Assembly: GCA_021292105.1 (NCBI GenBank) | Contig: CM037871.1 | Coordinates: 37,067,854 to 37,131,853 of the forward strand | Length of the DNA stretch: 64,000 bases | Direction of reading: 5' to 3' | Origin: Anadara kagoshimensis | Taxonomy: Eukaryota; Mollusca; Bivalvia; Arcoida; Arcidae | Translations under genes and position numbers: made by a program | In this document: piece after piece, positions 12,501 to 26,400 of the stretch | Layout: each line of letters begins with the position of its first letter | How positions within the stretch are numbered: the first letter of the stretch is position 1 | Notes under the pieces: generated by a model | What the model was told of the DNA's origin: nothing | The model's input: only the letters and a program-made list of their open reading frames with translations | Databases searched by the model: none

Positions 12501-15500
12501 CAATTGTAAATGGGCTATAAATAAACATGAGAAGAGACTCTGGTTAAATAAGCTGAATATCGATTCTGCCATTAAATATTCCATTGTATTTCTTCTCATC
12601 AATATTAGATTATTCTGAAATCTTTTACAAAAATAACAAACGCAACTATTTCAACAGTGCCTTAGATGTACATTATCTTTCTTCTTTGGTAAACAGTTTA
12701 TCATTTCAATGTCACAATAACCTACGGTACTTTTAATAGGCAAATGTCAATGCCATACTGTCCAAAGATTAGATCAGTGACAGTTGTCTATTTTAAAAGG
12801 CCATATCTATGTCACAATGACCTACTTTCAATAGTCTAATGCCAATGCCCCACTGTCTCAAGGTTTTATCAGTGTCAGTGGCCTATTTTAAAACGGCCAT
12901 ATCTATATGTCACAATGACCTACTTTCAATAGGCCAATGTCAATGCCCCATTGTCTCAAGGTTTTATCAGTGTCAGTGGCCTATTTTAAAAGGCCATATC
13001 AGTGTCACAATGACCTTCTTTCAATAAACTAATGTTAATGCCATGCTGTCCCAAGGTTATATCGGTGCCAGTTGTTATTTCAAAAGGCCATATCAAAGTC
13101 ACAATGACCTACTCTCACTTAGGAATATCAAGTCACAATGAACTATTCATGAAAGGCCATATCAAGGTCAAAATAACCTACTTTCACAAAGACCATATCA
13201 ATGTTTCATTAACCTACTCTCACAAAGGCTATATTAATGACACAATGACATTCTCTCACTAAGGAACATCAAGTTACAATGACCTACTTTCAAAAGGTCA
13301 TATCAATGTCCAAATGATCTTCACTCACAAGATCATATAAATGACATAATGACCTACATTCACAAGATCATATAAATGACATATTGACCTACATCCACAA
13401 GGTCACATCAATGCCACAGTGACTTACCATTGCAATTTTATAAATAGTCTTCTTTTTTTATCCAAATGTAGCAATTAATGCATGGCCAAGGATTTGAAAA
13501 TCAAACATTATTTAAATTCAGGAACTTCTACTTCTTTAACTCAATGTTGCAATGAGCAAGCAAATTTCATAAGAAAATGAATCCTGTGTTCAGCTTGAAT
13601 CAAGGATACAGTCATTTTGTGTATATTTGGCCTCAATGGCTTTAATGGATTCTGCAACATATAAATTTTCAACAACAAGGATTAAATATATTTATAACCA
13701 ACCTATTTCCCTTCCTGAATTCTGTTTCCAACCATCTAATAGCTTCCCTAGCACCTACAGAATCTTTCTTCAAACAATCCAACACATCAATAACTGTAAA
13801 ATAAATCATTTATACTGTTTTATAACTCCTAATACCGTAATTGAAGTAATCTGTTTACACAGATGAAATTAATGTTGTATAAAACTTCCTTGACCTGCAA
13901 AAATTATAGATACTGTCAATATGAAATGTCTTTGAAATGAGAATCTCATTACAAATATGTCATTATGCAGTTTGACTTATACTATTTAATGTTTTTGTGT
14001 TGAGTTGAGTAATGGTGTTTTATGTCCCAGTCAAGAATATTTCACTTATATCGAAATGTCACCAGCTATAGGCGAAGATGCAGAAATTTTGACTGTGCAT
14101 TGCGCTGATGGCATTATACAGCAGGGTTCTTTATTGTGCCAAGCCCACCGCAACACGGGACCTCATTTATCTTAAGTTCCCATCCAAAAGAACCATGATG
14201 TTCACTTCGAGTGCTTGGCAAAAGAACAGTCAGTACCCACTTTCAAGTCATTTGTCAGACCCGGTCGGGGCTTGAACCCATGACCTCCTGCTCTATGAGC
14301 GAGCACTCTACCAACTGAGCTACCCCAGTGGTTATCCCAGGCCTACAAACGAGAGATATAATGTGTTATTTTTCACAAATGTATCAATTCAAACATTGAA
14401 TCTCAAATTTTAAAAGAAGCAGGGTTTTTTTTAACTAGCAACATATAAAATATTAATTTAATTCTTTTTATCAATTTAGTGATACATTGAGAATACATAT
14501 TTTTTATCACTCAATAATATGCAGCTGTTTCTCTGGATATTAAAAATAGAAGATCCATCAACTGATTATAAATAACATTCCAACATATATATTATATATA
14601 TACAGTCATATATGTCTGTAAAGGCCATTGAAGGGAACCAATAAACCAATAAAAGCAGTCTTTATGAAAAGATGACTTAAAAAAAAAAAAAAAAAAAATA
14701 TTCCTTTTCTGGATATCAAGGCTATAGCATGTAATATGTTGCAAAATTCAATATTAATGTTCAGTAATTTTACATTTTTATTCAATATTTTTTATCTATA
14801 TTAAATGTATGTTCAATGTTTTACATGTATGTTAAATATTATTTATTTGTGAATTCATTTTTATATATCCGTTCAATTTAAAAAAATCATTATAAAAGGT
14901 GCTAGGTCTGTCTATATGTTATAATCTTTATCATCATCATCATCATATTCATCATACAACCACTGTGGTAGCTCAGTTGGTAGAGTGCTCAGTCAGTACG
15001 TAGGAGGTCAGAGGTTTGAACCCTGATGGGGTCTGACCCAAAACCTGAAAGTGGGTAGTGACTGTTCTTTCGCCAAGCACTCTGCATTACGAAATGAGTC
15101 CCGGTTCTTTTGGATGGGAACTTAATATAAACATTGTACCCAGTGATGGTAGGCATGGCATGATAAAAACATTGCTGTATAATGTCATCAGCACAAAACA
15201 CAGGCAAAATTTCTGCACTTTTGCCTATAGCTGGCGGCATCTCAATATAAGTGAAATATTATTGACTGGGACCAAAAACCCCATTACTCAACTCAACTCA
15301 TCATTATCACACATAATTTCTTTACATAAAAATCAACAGGTTGTACTGCTGTAAACTTATCATTTATCTTTTATTAATGATATCTCTGAATACAGATGCT
15401 GTGTACATAATTCCATCATCATTGTAGCACAAAATGTCTCTACATTAAAAATCAATAGGTGACAATACACGACAAGCTTCTAAGTTCATGTAATATTAAT

Positions 15501-18500
15501 GTAAAATAGAGTCAATGAACCAATTGAGAATCTTTAATCTTAGTACATTATAACAGAGGTATTTCTGTGTGACGTGGTGGCAGCGGCGAGAGTGACTCGA
15601 CAGTTCAATAATGATGATATCTGATAAGTGCTTCATCTGAATGGCACGGAAATACTTCTTGATAATGTATCGGAAATTATATCTCTGATTATAAAGAAAA
15701 GAAGAGTTCAGAAGTTTATTAATATTAATGCCAGTACCAGCAGAACTGTAGAACTAGGAAAAAAAGAGTCTCACAACAAGATGAGGAATACTGACCTGAC
15801 CAAAGCTCTTTAAATTTTGAAGAACATTGAACAGACCAAAGCTCCATTAATTCTGAAGAATATTGAACTGACCAAAGCTCTTTAAATTTTGAAGATAAGC
15901 TCCATTAATTCTGAAGAATATTGAACTGGAAAAAAGCTCCAGAAATTCACCATTTTGGTGCATACTGAAGAAGGCTCCATAAACTTACCACACAATGATG
16001 TATAGGAGCTGACCAAGGCCTCGTAAAATTTCTTTTCTTTTCAAAGCATGATTTAAAACTAACAACTGACAGATCACTGATTGCTTAGCATCTACATAAA
16101 ATGTTTATCCAAATGGATGAAGATTGGAATTCACTACTAGCCAAAGTAAAATAATATGACAAGCAAATTCAGCAAATTAGGTTCTCCCACCTTTTTTTTG
16201 TGATTTGCACTTATGTTAAAAAAGTAATAACTCTCAGGAAAATGAGCAAACCAACTCAGGTTAATAATATGCACATCTCGTATCAATTTTGATGCTTTGC
16301 ATAAAGTTTCATAAATAGTGATTCATAGTTTTGGAGAATTACTCAACACAAGAAGTGTCTGGATGGTCGAAAGGACAGAAGTTCAGATTAAATATCCCCA
16401 TCTTTCTTTGAAAGGCTGGAGATAACAGCAGATTTCTTTTTTTTTTCAGGATTGATGCCATTCAGAATCTTAGAGACATCAGCTATTTACCTGACAGCGG
16501 TATCACAATAATTCCTCTACTAGTTTGTGTTAGCTGTTTGACGAGTTGTAATGAATCACACAGGGCAGCAGAATCTGGAATCAAATATGGTGGAAAACTA
16601 TGATGATCAGAAGTTTCCAGGGAACCTTCAAGTTGATTCACCTCAGCCTGAAAATAAACAATGTTATAACCACAGTTTGAAATTAAACAAACCATGAAAA
16701 AAGAAAATTGTCTACATGTTGATAACTAGTGACAATGTTGTTGTTGCTGCTGTCATATTGTTTAGTTGATAACTAGTGACAATGTTGTTGTTGCTGCTGT
16801 CATGTTGTTTATTCTAGCATGACCTGCGATTTCCTTCATATGAAATATGAAGAGAGACAGCCGTGGTATAAAAAATGATATACCCATCGCTGTTCCGTTT
16901 TAATGACATACTCCCTTGCTTATCTTATGACGTCATGCTATGTGTCGCCAACAATGGTTGTGATGTAATTTTTATTCATAAAATCATTAATTTCAATGGT
17001 GGTAATTTCAACAGCTCAAATGTTTCAATGGACCTTTTTGAAAATAGATAGTAAAATGTACTTCCGAAGAAAAAGTTCACAATGTTTATTTCAATTCTTT
17101 TTATCTAAGCCATGTTAGCATTGAAATGATCAACAATTACCCATGGTATATCGTTGAATAATACACGGCCGTCCTTAACATGTGGTAAATATATCAACTA
17201 GTGACAATGTTGTTGCTGCTTTGATGTTGTTTAATGTCACATCAGCAATCTTTTAGCTTTTCATGACAAAAATCAATTTTTCATCTCTAAAAATTAATCT
17301 AAGAACATTTTTGTGTATGTGTGAGTGTGTATTGTTGTCTCTTTTGAACTAGTGACTAAGGGTGACTTTAATTTAAGGTATTGGCTCACTCAGTCAGTAT
17401 ACCACTGCTCCAGTCAGATTATACTGACAATGGGTTAATCAACGGATACTCAAAATACTGAACACCAGGCAAGGAAGCAGTATCTCAAATTTCAAAGTCT
17501 TTATGTATGATTCCACCAGGGTTTGAACCTGAACCCTCTCGCTTTCGAAAGAACAATGTCCTATCTGAACAAAATTTTCAGTCCAGAAAGTGTCTGATTT
17601 TGACAGGTTCCAATATATGAACAAAATTTTCAGTCCAGAAAGTGTCTGGTTTTGACAGGTTCCAATATAAGAACATAATTTTTAGTCAAGAAAGTGTCTG
17701 ATTTTGACAGGATCCAATATATGAACATAATTTTCAGTCGAGAAAGTCTGATTTTGACCGGGTCCAATTTCAGTCCAGAAAATGCCTGCAATCAATATCT
17801 GAACACAATTTTCAGTCCCGAAAGTGACTGATTTTGACAGGTTCCAATATCTGAACACAATTTTCAGTTCAGAAAGTATCTGATTTTGACAGGTTTAATA
17901 TATGAACATAATTTTCAGTCCAAATAAGTGTCTGATTTTGACAGGTTTTAATATCTGAACACAATTTTCAGCCCAGAAAGTGCCTGATTTTGACAGGTTT
18001 TAATATCTGAATACAATTTTCAGTCAAGAAAGTGTCCGATTTTGACAGGTATCAATATCTGAACACAATTTTCAGTGCAAAAAGTGTCTGATTTTGACGG
18101 TTTTAATATATGAACGTAACTTTCAGTCCAAAAAGTGCCTGATTTTGACAGGTATCAATATCTAAACACAATTTTCAGTGCAAAAAGTGTCTGATTTTGA
18201 CAGGTTTTAATATATGAACACAATTTTCAGTCCAGAAAGTGTCTGATTTTGACCTGTTCCAATTTCAGTCCAGAAAGTGCCTGATTTTGACAGGTATCAA
18301 TATCTGAACACAATTTTCAGTGCAAAAAGTGTCTGATTTTGACGGTTTTAATATATGAACGTAACTTTCAGTCCAAAAAGTGCCTGATTTTGACAGGTAT
18401 CAATATCTAAACAGAATTTTCAGTGCAAAAAGTGTCTGATTTTGACAGGTTTTAATATATGAACACAATTTTCAGTCCAGAAAGTGTCTGATTTTGACCT

Positions 18501-21360
18501 GTTCCAATTTCAGTCCAGAAAGTGCCTGATTTTGACAGGTATCAATATCTGAACACAATTTTCAGTCCAGAAAGTGTCTGAATTTAACAGGATCCAAAAT
18601 CTGAAGATAATTTTCAGTAAAGAAAGTGTCGGATTTTGACAGGTTCAAATATATGAACACAATTAAAACAGGGATTTATCAGGGTCTTTTGGGAAAAGGC
18701 CCTAGACTAAAAATTGGGAAAAACTATCAACTTTTTGCTCATTTTGGGAAAACTTTGACATCATATTTGATGCCATTAATGATTAAATCTAATGCTTTTA
18801 GTGTTTAGTGTATTGAGTTGATTGAAGATTGAGAAAAGCAGCCACATTTATGGCCAGACTTCAGCTATGTATCTGGTACGATTTTCTAATTGGGAATTTT
18901 CTCAGCCCAATTAGGGAAAAAATCTATGTCTTTTCCATTGGGAATGGGGCCGAATTTCGGCCCGAAATAGGCCCTTGATAAATCCCTGTTTTAGTCTGAA
19001 AGTGTTCGATTTTGACCGGTTTCAATATCTGAACACAATGTTTAGTCCAGATAGTGGCCGATTTTGACAGGTATCAATATATGAACACAATTTTCTGTCC
19101 AGAAAGTGTCTAATTTTGACCTGTTCCAATATCTGAATATTTTGACAAGTTCTACTTTATATGTGTTGTTTTACCTGTAATCTTAATTGTGCCATATCTC
19201 TCATCAGTTGATTTCTTCTACTTTCTTCATTTGCCTGGAAGTAAAGAAAAACACTACTGTAACATAAGCAGTATTATTTCAGTCTCAGGTCTGCATACAC
19301 TTAAGTCACATCAGTCACTTAAGTCACATTTTTAAAAGAAAAAGTTGTGATAATAGAGACAACAGGATGATCTCATGTAATGGAGTTGGTTGGTTGATTT
19401 GTTGAATGTTGCTTAGCATTGTTTGCATCAGCAATTTTTCAGCTTTTCCAGATGAAACTATGTCATTAATCTCTATGGATTAATCTATGAACAAGTTTGT
19501 GTATGCATGTGAAGTGCGAGTGTATTGTATGGTCTGCCTTGTACTAGCCCACACTTAGGGCGACTTCAATGTGCTAGCTCACAGAGTCAGTATGCTGCAG
19601 ACAAATGTACCACTCTCCCAGTTACATTATACTGATACCAGGTGAAGCAGCTAACGGCAAAGAAAATTCACTTTCTCACATGTGGTCTAAGCGGGCTAGA
19701 ACTCGCAGCCGTGAGACCCTGGATTTGTAGAATGACGTCTTATCAATTTCTACATCAAATGACCAATATAATGACCAATAATTATTTCTAATTACTACAT
19801 ATTTATTGCTCTTATTATTCCATTGTCAGTATAAGTATAAAACAGATTATATCAATATCATTCGTTCTATTTTTAACTTAACAAGCTAATAGAAAAGGTT
19901 GACAAAATGTTTTTTTACTTGTAACTAATGATAAAATAGTAAAATTTTTATGGTTATCATTTACTGACACTATCTGGTTATCATTTATTGACACTATCTG
20001 TCTAGAATTAAAATTGAGCGTGAAGTGGAGTAGAGGTGAGTAATGGTGTTTAATGTCAAAGTCAAGAATATTTCACTTAAATTGAGACGTTGCCAGCAAT
20101 AGGCGAAGGTACAGAAATTTTGTATGTGTGTTACATTGATGGCATTATACAGCAGAGTTTTTTATCATGCTAAACCTACACAGGACCACCTTTATCATCC
20201 ATCCAAAAGAACCGTGACTTTCATTTCGTAATGCCAAGTGCTTGGTGAACAGTCACTACCCACTATTAAGTCTTGGGTCAGACCCGACCATGGTTTGAAC
20301 CCACGACCTCGCACTTACAGAGCAAGCACTGTACAAACTGAGCTACCACAGTTGTTGAACTAAAATTGACAGTGAAGTGAAGTGGAGTAGAAAAGAGTAA
20401 TGGTGTTTCATGCCCCATCAAGATTCTTTTACTTATGCTGAGGCAGACAGTTCGTGGATGGTGGAAGAAACTGAAGTGCCACTGAACTTTCTCACACTTG
20501 AATCTTTACTGTTTAAAACTAAGAACCATGAGAACTTGGTAACCCCCTTAACATGAAATTCTATGTAAACATTTGAAAAAGTCATTTTTCACATAGGTGT
20601 TAAAATAGACTAAACTAAATTCACTTATATTGTTTTTTTTCAGTAAAAAATTAAAAGTTTATAAAAGGTACACATAGAAAACTTTCTGAGAGCTTTAAAC
20701 AATAAAGTACAAATTTTGAAGAACCCAGTAATCAAATTTTGATGTGTCACCAGAGTACTTAATTCATAATAGTGCATAATGTAATAACTTCCTCTATCTG
20801 CTTGTTTTAATTTTACACTAAATCAACTAAAACTTCCCTATCCAAGATAAACCGAAAGTGACAGTGATATGATGAACAAAGTTTTGTAAAAACAGGAACA
20901 CCTTTCATATAACAAGTACTCCTCAAACAATATCATTACTAATTACCCACTTCATATAATTATCTCCATCTGAACATCAGGAAAAACCCAATTATCTACT
21001 TTCAATTTAGCATTGTAATTTACTTCCGATTTATTAATTATAAACACTTGTTTAAGGATATTACTATGTCATGTATGTACTTTATACGTTTTTAGAAACT
21101 CTTTTAAAACACTTGTCTATGGATTTTAGGTTAAAAATTTCCTTGTCTTGCCTGACATAAAAAAATTCTATAAGTTTAAGTGTAACATATACTGTAAGTT
21201 AAACGAATATGTACAAGTAGTAACAGAAATGAACAAAAACTCCCTGATGTAAAGTGTCCGTTTGTACATATTGTCTAGGTTCTTTAAGTTGCAAGTAATA
21301 ATTTAGAATTAAAGGCTACCAAAGTGAACCAATGGAGACTAAACCCTATCACAACACTAC

Positions 21361-21423
<63 letters not shown>

Positions 21424-23429
21424 TTCAATCCCAAAACATTGTCATAGCACTACAATGAAAGTGGGCAACATCTCCAATGATCAATCCCAGTTTAGGTTTA
21501 TGGAAAGAAGAGTTGTTTGCAAAAAGGTAACAAAGTTGAAGACATTGGTGTTTGGGATAAAGCATTAAACAAAAGAAAAAAAAACACAAAAACAAGAGGC
21601 CCATGGGCCTTATACGCTCACCTGATAACTAATGGCTAGCTGATAGATTTAAAGTAAACGTAAATACTAAACCCCAATGACTTTTTTCTTTACATCAAAA
21701 TGATCATTGTATCAATACCTACAACATTCTAATATACATGCCTATACAAAAAGTTTATAGTTTTCGAGATAATTAACCATTTCGGTATTGTTTTCACATC
21801 TGTGACCTTGACCTTTGAACCCATGACCTTTTTCTATACATCAAAATGATCGTTGTATCAATACCTACAACATTCTAATATACATGTCTATACAAAAAGT
21901 TTATAGTTTTCAAGATAATTAACCATTTCAATATTGTTTTGCATCTGTGACCTTGACCTTTGAACCCATGACCTTTTTCTATACATCAAAATGATCGTTG
22001 CATCAATACCTACAACATTCTAATATACATGCCTATACAAAAAGTTTATAGTTTTCCAGATAATTAACCATTTCGGTGTTGTTTCGCATCTGTGACCTTG
22101 ACCTTTGAACCTATGACCTTTTTCTATACATCAAAATGATCGTTGTATCAATACCTACAACATTATAATATACATGCCTATACAAAAAGTTTATAGTTTT
22201 CGAGATAATTAACCATTTCAGTATTGATTCGCATCTGTGACCTTGACCTTTGAACCCATGACCGTTTACTATACATCAAAACGATTGTTGTATCAATACC
22301 TACAACATTCTAATATAAATGCCTATACAAAAAGTTTATAGTTTTCGAGATAATTAACCATTTCGGTATTGTTTCGCATCTGTGACCTTGACCTTTGAAC
22401 CCATGACCTTTTTCTATACATCAAAATAATCGTTGTATCAATATCTACAACATTCCAATATAAATGCCTATACAAAAAGTTTATAGTTTTCGAGATAATT
22501 AACCATTTCAGTATTGATTCGCATCTGTGACCTTGACCTTTGAACCCATGACCTTTTTCTATACATCAAAATGATCGTCGTATCAATACCTACAACATTC
22601 TAACATACATGCCTATACAAAAAGTTTATAGTTTTCGAGATAATTAACCATTTCGGTGTTGTTTCGCATCTGTGACCTTGACCTTTGAACCCATGACCTT
22701 TTTCTATACATCAAAATGATCGTTGTATCAATACCTACAACATTCTAATATACATGCCTATACAAAAAGTTTATAGTTTTCGAGATAATTAACCATTTTG
22801 GTATTGTTTCGCATCTGTGACCTTGACCTTTGAACCCATGACCTTTTTCTATACATCAAAATGATCGTTGTATCAATACCTACAACATTCTAATATACAT
22901 GACTATACAAAAAGTTTATAGTTTTCGAGATAATAATTATAATCAGAGGTAAAAAAAATTAGGTCACGACCTTCACAATTGACCTTGACCTCATTTTGAA
23001 GATACTAACAAGAAGATGTCAAAACTGAAAACCCCATGTCATTATCTGGTCAAGTAGTCAAGTTATAACAATTTGAAGCTATTTTACGATTTTTTCAAAA
23101 TTAAACGCAAAAACGCGTAACCCATTTTTCGACCGAATTTCACAAAATGAACAAACTATAGGCTTAAGACCCTAGAGAAGCCAAATATCTCAACAGATTT
23201 TTTCTCCAAACAATACTTTCGGAGAAGAAGATTTTTTAAGATTTTTGCACCCCTAGGTCACCTTGACCTAGTTATGGTAGCCATGGCAACGCCACGAACA
23301 AATCTGAATTGCACCGACCCAGACATGCTTCTGACCAAGTCTCATTGAAATCTGCCAAGTACTTTCAGAGGAGAAGTCGAAAATGTGAAAAGTTTACGAC
23401 GACAACGACGACGACGACAGACAACGGAC

Positions 23430-23461
<32 letters not shown>

Positions 23462-26400
23462 TGGCTCAGGTGAGCTAAAAAACCCAAAACCAAATGAAAG
23501 TTTGCAAACACAAATTGGGCCCTGTGAATAACTATAAAACTCTCCTTTCCACAACAAGTGGACATAATGATGTTAAAGTATCCTGACTGTATTAGTCTTT
23601 TTGCACCAGTTGTGTGTTTTACATTGTTATATTTCATTGTTATTTGTGTATTTTCTGTTTTCTAACTCTACCATTGCAGATGCGTTATGTTGAATTATAC
23701 CAGCGAGAAACAGTTGGATGTACTATGGTCCTTGAGCAGAGCAAACACATTTTACTTCTTTATCTCTTTCCATCAACTAAATTGTCCACAAATCAATGCT
23801 TTCTAATGCACCCTGCTGCCACAGATAATGTTGAAAAAGATCCTTTACACAACATCAGCAATGTCACAAAAACTTAGTGATTTTGTTTTCCTAAAATTAC
23901 TACCAAATAAAGGTAGTTTCCCCTAGGGAAAAATGTCTAAATTTTCTCAATTTGATCACTGAAAATTCTCAAAACAACAGTGATATACAAGCAAATTAAA
24001 TCTAGTTGTCCTTACCCACAAAATGTTATTGTCACAATATAACATCTTTGCAAAGCATATCATGATGCAGTTTGCTGTATTTTCCCAATTTAAAAGGCAG
24101 AAGGAAGTTTTTAAAAAATGTATCAAAATCACTGACTTAAATTTTTCCAGAAACCATGTGACATTATCAGAGAACCTACAAGTTTAATGGGCAACCTCAA
24201 CTTTTGACAGGAAAACCTTTAAGTTTGACGGGCAACCTGAAAATTTTGACATTAATTCTAGATTTGACATAAGTTAGCAACCTGAAAGTCTGCTGTTAAT
24301 ACATCTGATCCAACAGCCTCAATAAACAAACATACTTGATCAGCTAAAACAACACGAAGACTATTTATATATCTTAAATTTAGCCTGATTGACAATGTCT
24401 GCTGGCATACTCTGGTTTTCCAATAACAGCCTCCATAAACATGATCACTTAATTGAATACAAGCACCTTACTTCTCAGTAATGAATCACATCAAAGAGAT
24501 AGAGTATGTCAGGTTTAATTTTGGTAGAACTAGCATTTTGTAAATAGCTTCAATGATAAATGTCTGATAAGTAGGCACTGGAACAATCTTAACTCTCTAT
24601 GTAATGAATTCTTAACGCAATATAATTGGACTTGTTGCCTAACAAAAACTGATACACATCTGTAAGAAGATAAGACCAATTATATCAACAATAATACAAA
24701 AAAAAATTTTTTTCCTCCCTAATTCTTGTTCCCTGCAAAAACTTGTCTTAAGTAAAAACAGTCCAGATAGATACTGTAGATAATTTATAGTCAGTTTCTG
24801 TATTTGTTCTACAGTTTGTACTATTGCATTAATTTTGTTCTTTCCCAATAAATCATGGATAATTCCGTACCAATGCCAAGAAAATTTATTGGTTCAGTGA
24901 AGCATAACTAAGAGCTGGTAATTCTTTGGTTTTGGAAATGAAACCGAAAGATTTATTAATGACCATCCTGACTGGACAAAAATCATTTATTTTCATTTCA
25001 AAAGGTGGTGTGGAGTGGAGTGCAGTGCAGTGGAGTAATTGCATTTTTCACTTTTCATAAATCCAGGTGACAATTTCTAGAATGGTGGCCAGAAACTGGA
25101 GTATCAAAAGGAAACCCTTGTTTTTCAGAAAGGAGGGGAGTAATGGTGTTTTATGTCACAGTCAAGATTCTTTCACTTATATTAAGGCGGTCAATTCAGG
25201 AATGGTGAGGAAACCAGAGTGCCAAGAGAAAGCAACTGGCCTTTGGTAAGCAAACTGGCAAACTTTTTCACAATAGGATCTGTCTAGAGTGGGATTGGGA
25301 TCTAGGCTGTGAGAGGCAATGTGATCTAGAAGCATGCACTTTAGAATACTTGGCCTCCCAGACCAACCTTTGGAAAGAAAAATGAATAATGGAATGATGA
25401 GAGAAGAATAAAACAGGACAAAATTTTATCCCCAGTCAAAATTTGTGGGTTTAACAAGCCCTAATCCAGAGTACATCAATATATAGAGGAATTTTGTTGT
25501 TTATCAGAAGAATGTAATTCAATTTGCTAATTATTTAATTCATCACCAATCAAAACCCAATTATACTTATTTTCTGTTCATGGAATCAATTAGCAAAATA
25601 CATTCAAATGATAACAACAAACTAATTAGTTTCACCTGGAGCCAGCCAGCTAATTCATTTCACCTGAAGCAAGTCAGCCAGGTAGGAAAAGCAATGCACT
25701 ATAACATGTTTCCTGATTAACCAAAGATCTTACAGACTGAGATTAAAAAGCATTGATTATGGATTCTATTAGATATGATAGGTTAGTAATACCAAGATAA
25801 ACATATACAGTCTGTGTTTACAAGATGAAAGATGTAAACTAATACCAAGATATTGTGGTATACCCAGGCGAAAAAATGTTCATAACTTTATGAATATTCA
25901 TGAACATTCATCAACATTCATGAATAGTTCCTGATAGTTCATTAAGGGTAGTTCATGAAAAATTATTCATAAATATTCATAAACTGTATTCATGAACTGT
26001 TAAGAACTTTTAAGAACTAGTTCATGAACAATATGATGAACTTTATGAACATTTCAACTTCATGAATAGTCCTTAAAATATTCCTGGAAAATTTTCATGA
26101 ACTTTTGATGAACTTTAGGAACTTAACCAATTTCATGAAAGTTTCTTAAAAATTCTTGATCAATTTTGATCAATTTTGATGAATTTTTTTATGATATTGA
26201 AGAACAAAATGATTTCATGAAATGTTCTTGAAAAAAAAAAAGAAAATGTTCATGAACTTTTGATGAACTTTAGGAACAGACTGATTTCATGAAAGGTTCT
26301 TAAAAATTTTTGATGAATTTTTGATGGATTTGAAGAACAATGTGATTTCATGAAAGGTTCTTGAAAAAAAAAAAAAAATGAAAATTTTTATGAATTTCTG

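Noticed and set aside
14230..14336. tRNA gene on the minus strand
   Set aside because: A and B boxes are present but the sequence lacks a closed acceptor stem and is part of a SINE with other copies at 14957 and 20036.
21332..21568. 78-codon frame with Arg-Glu repeats
   Set aside because: It is translation of a (GA)n microsatellite.
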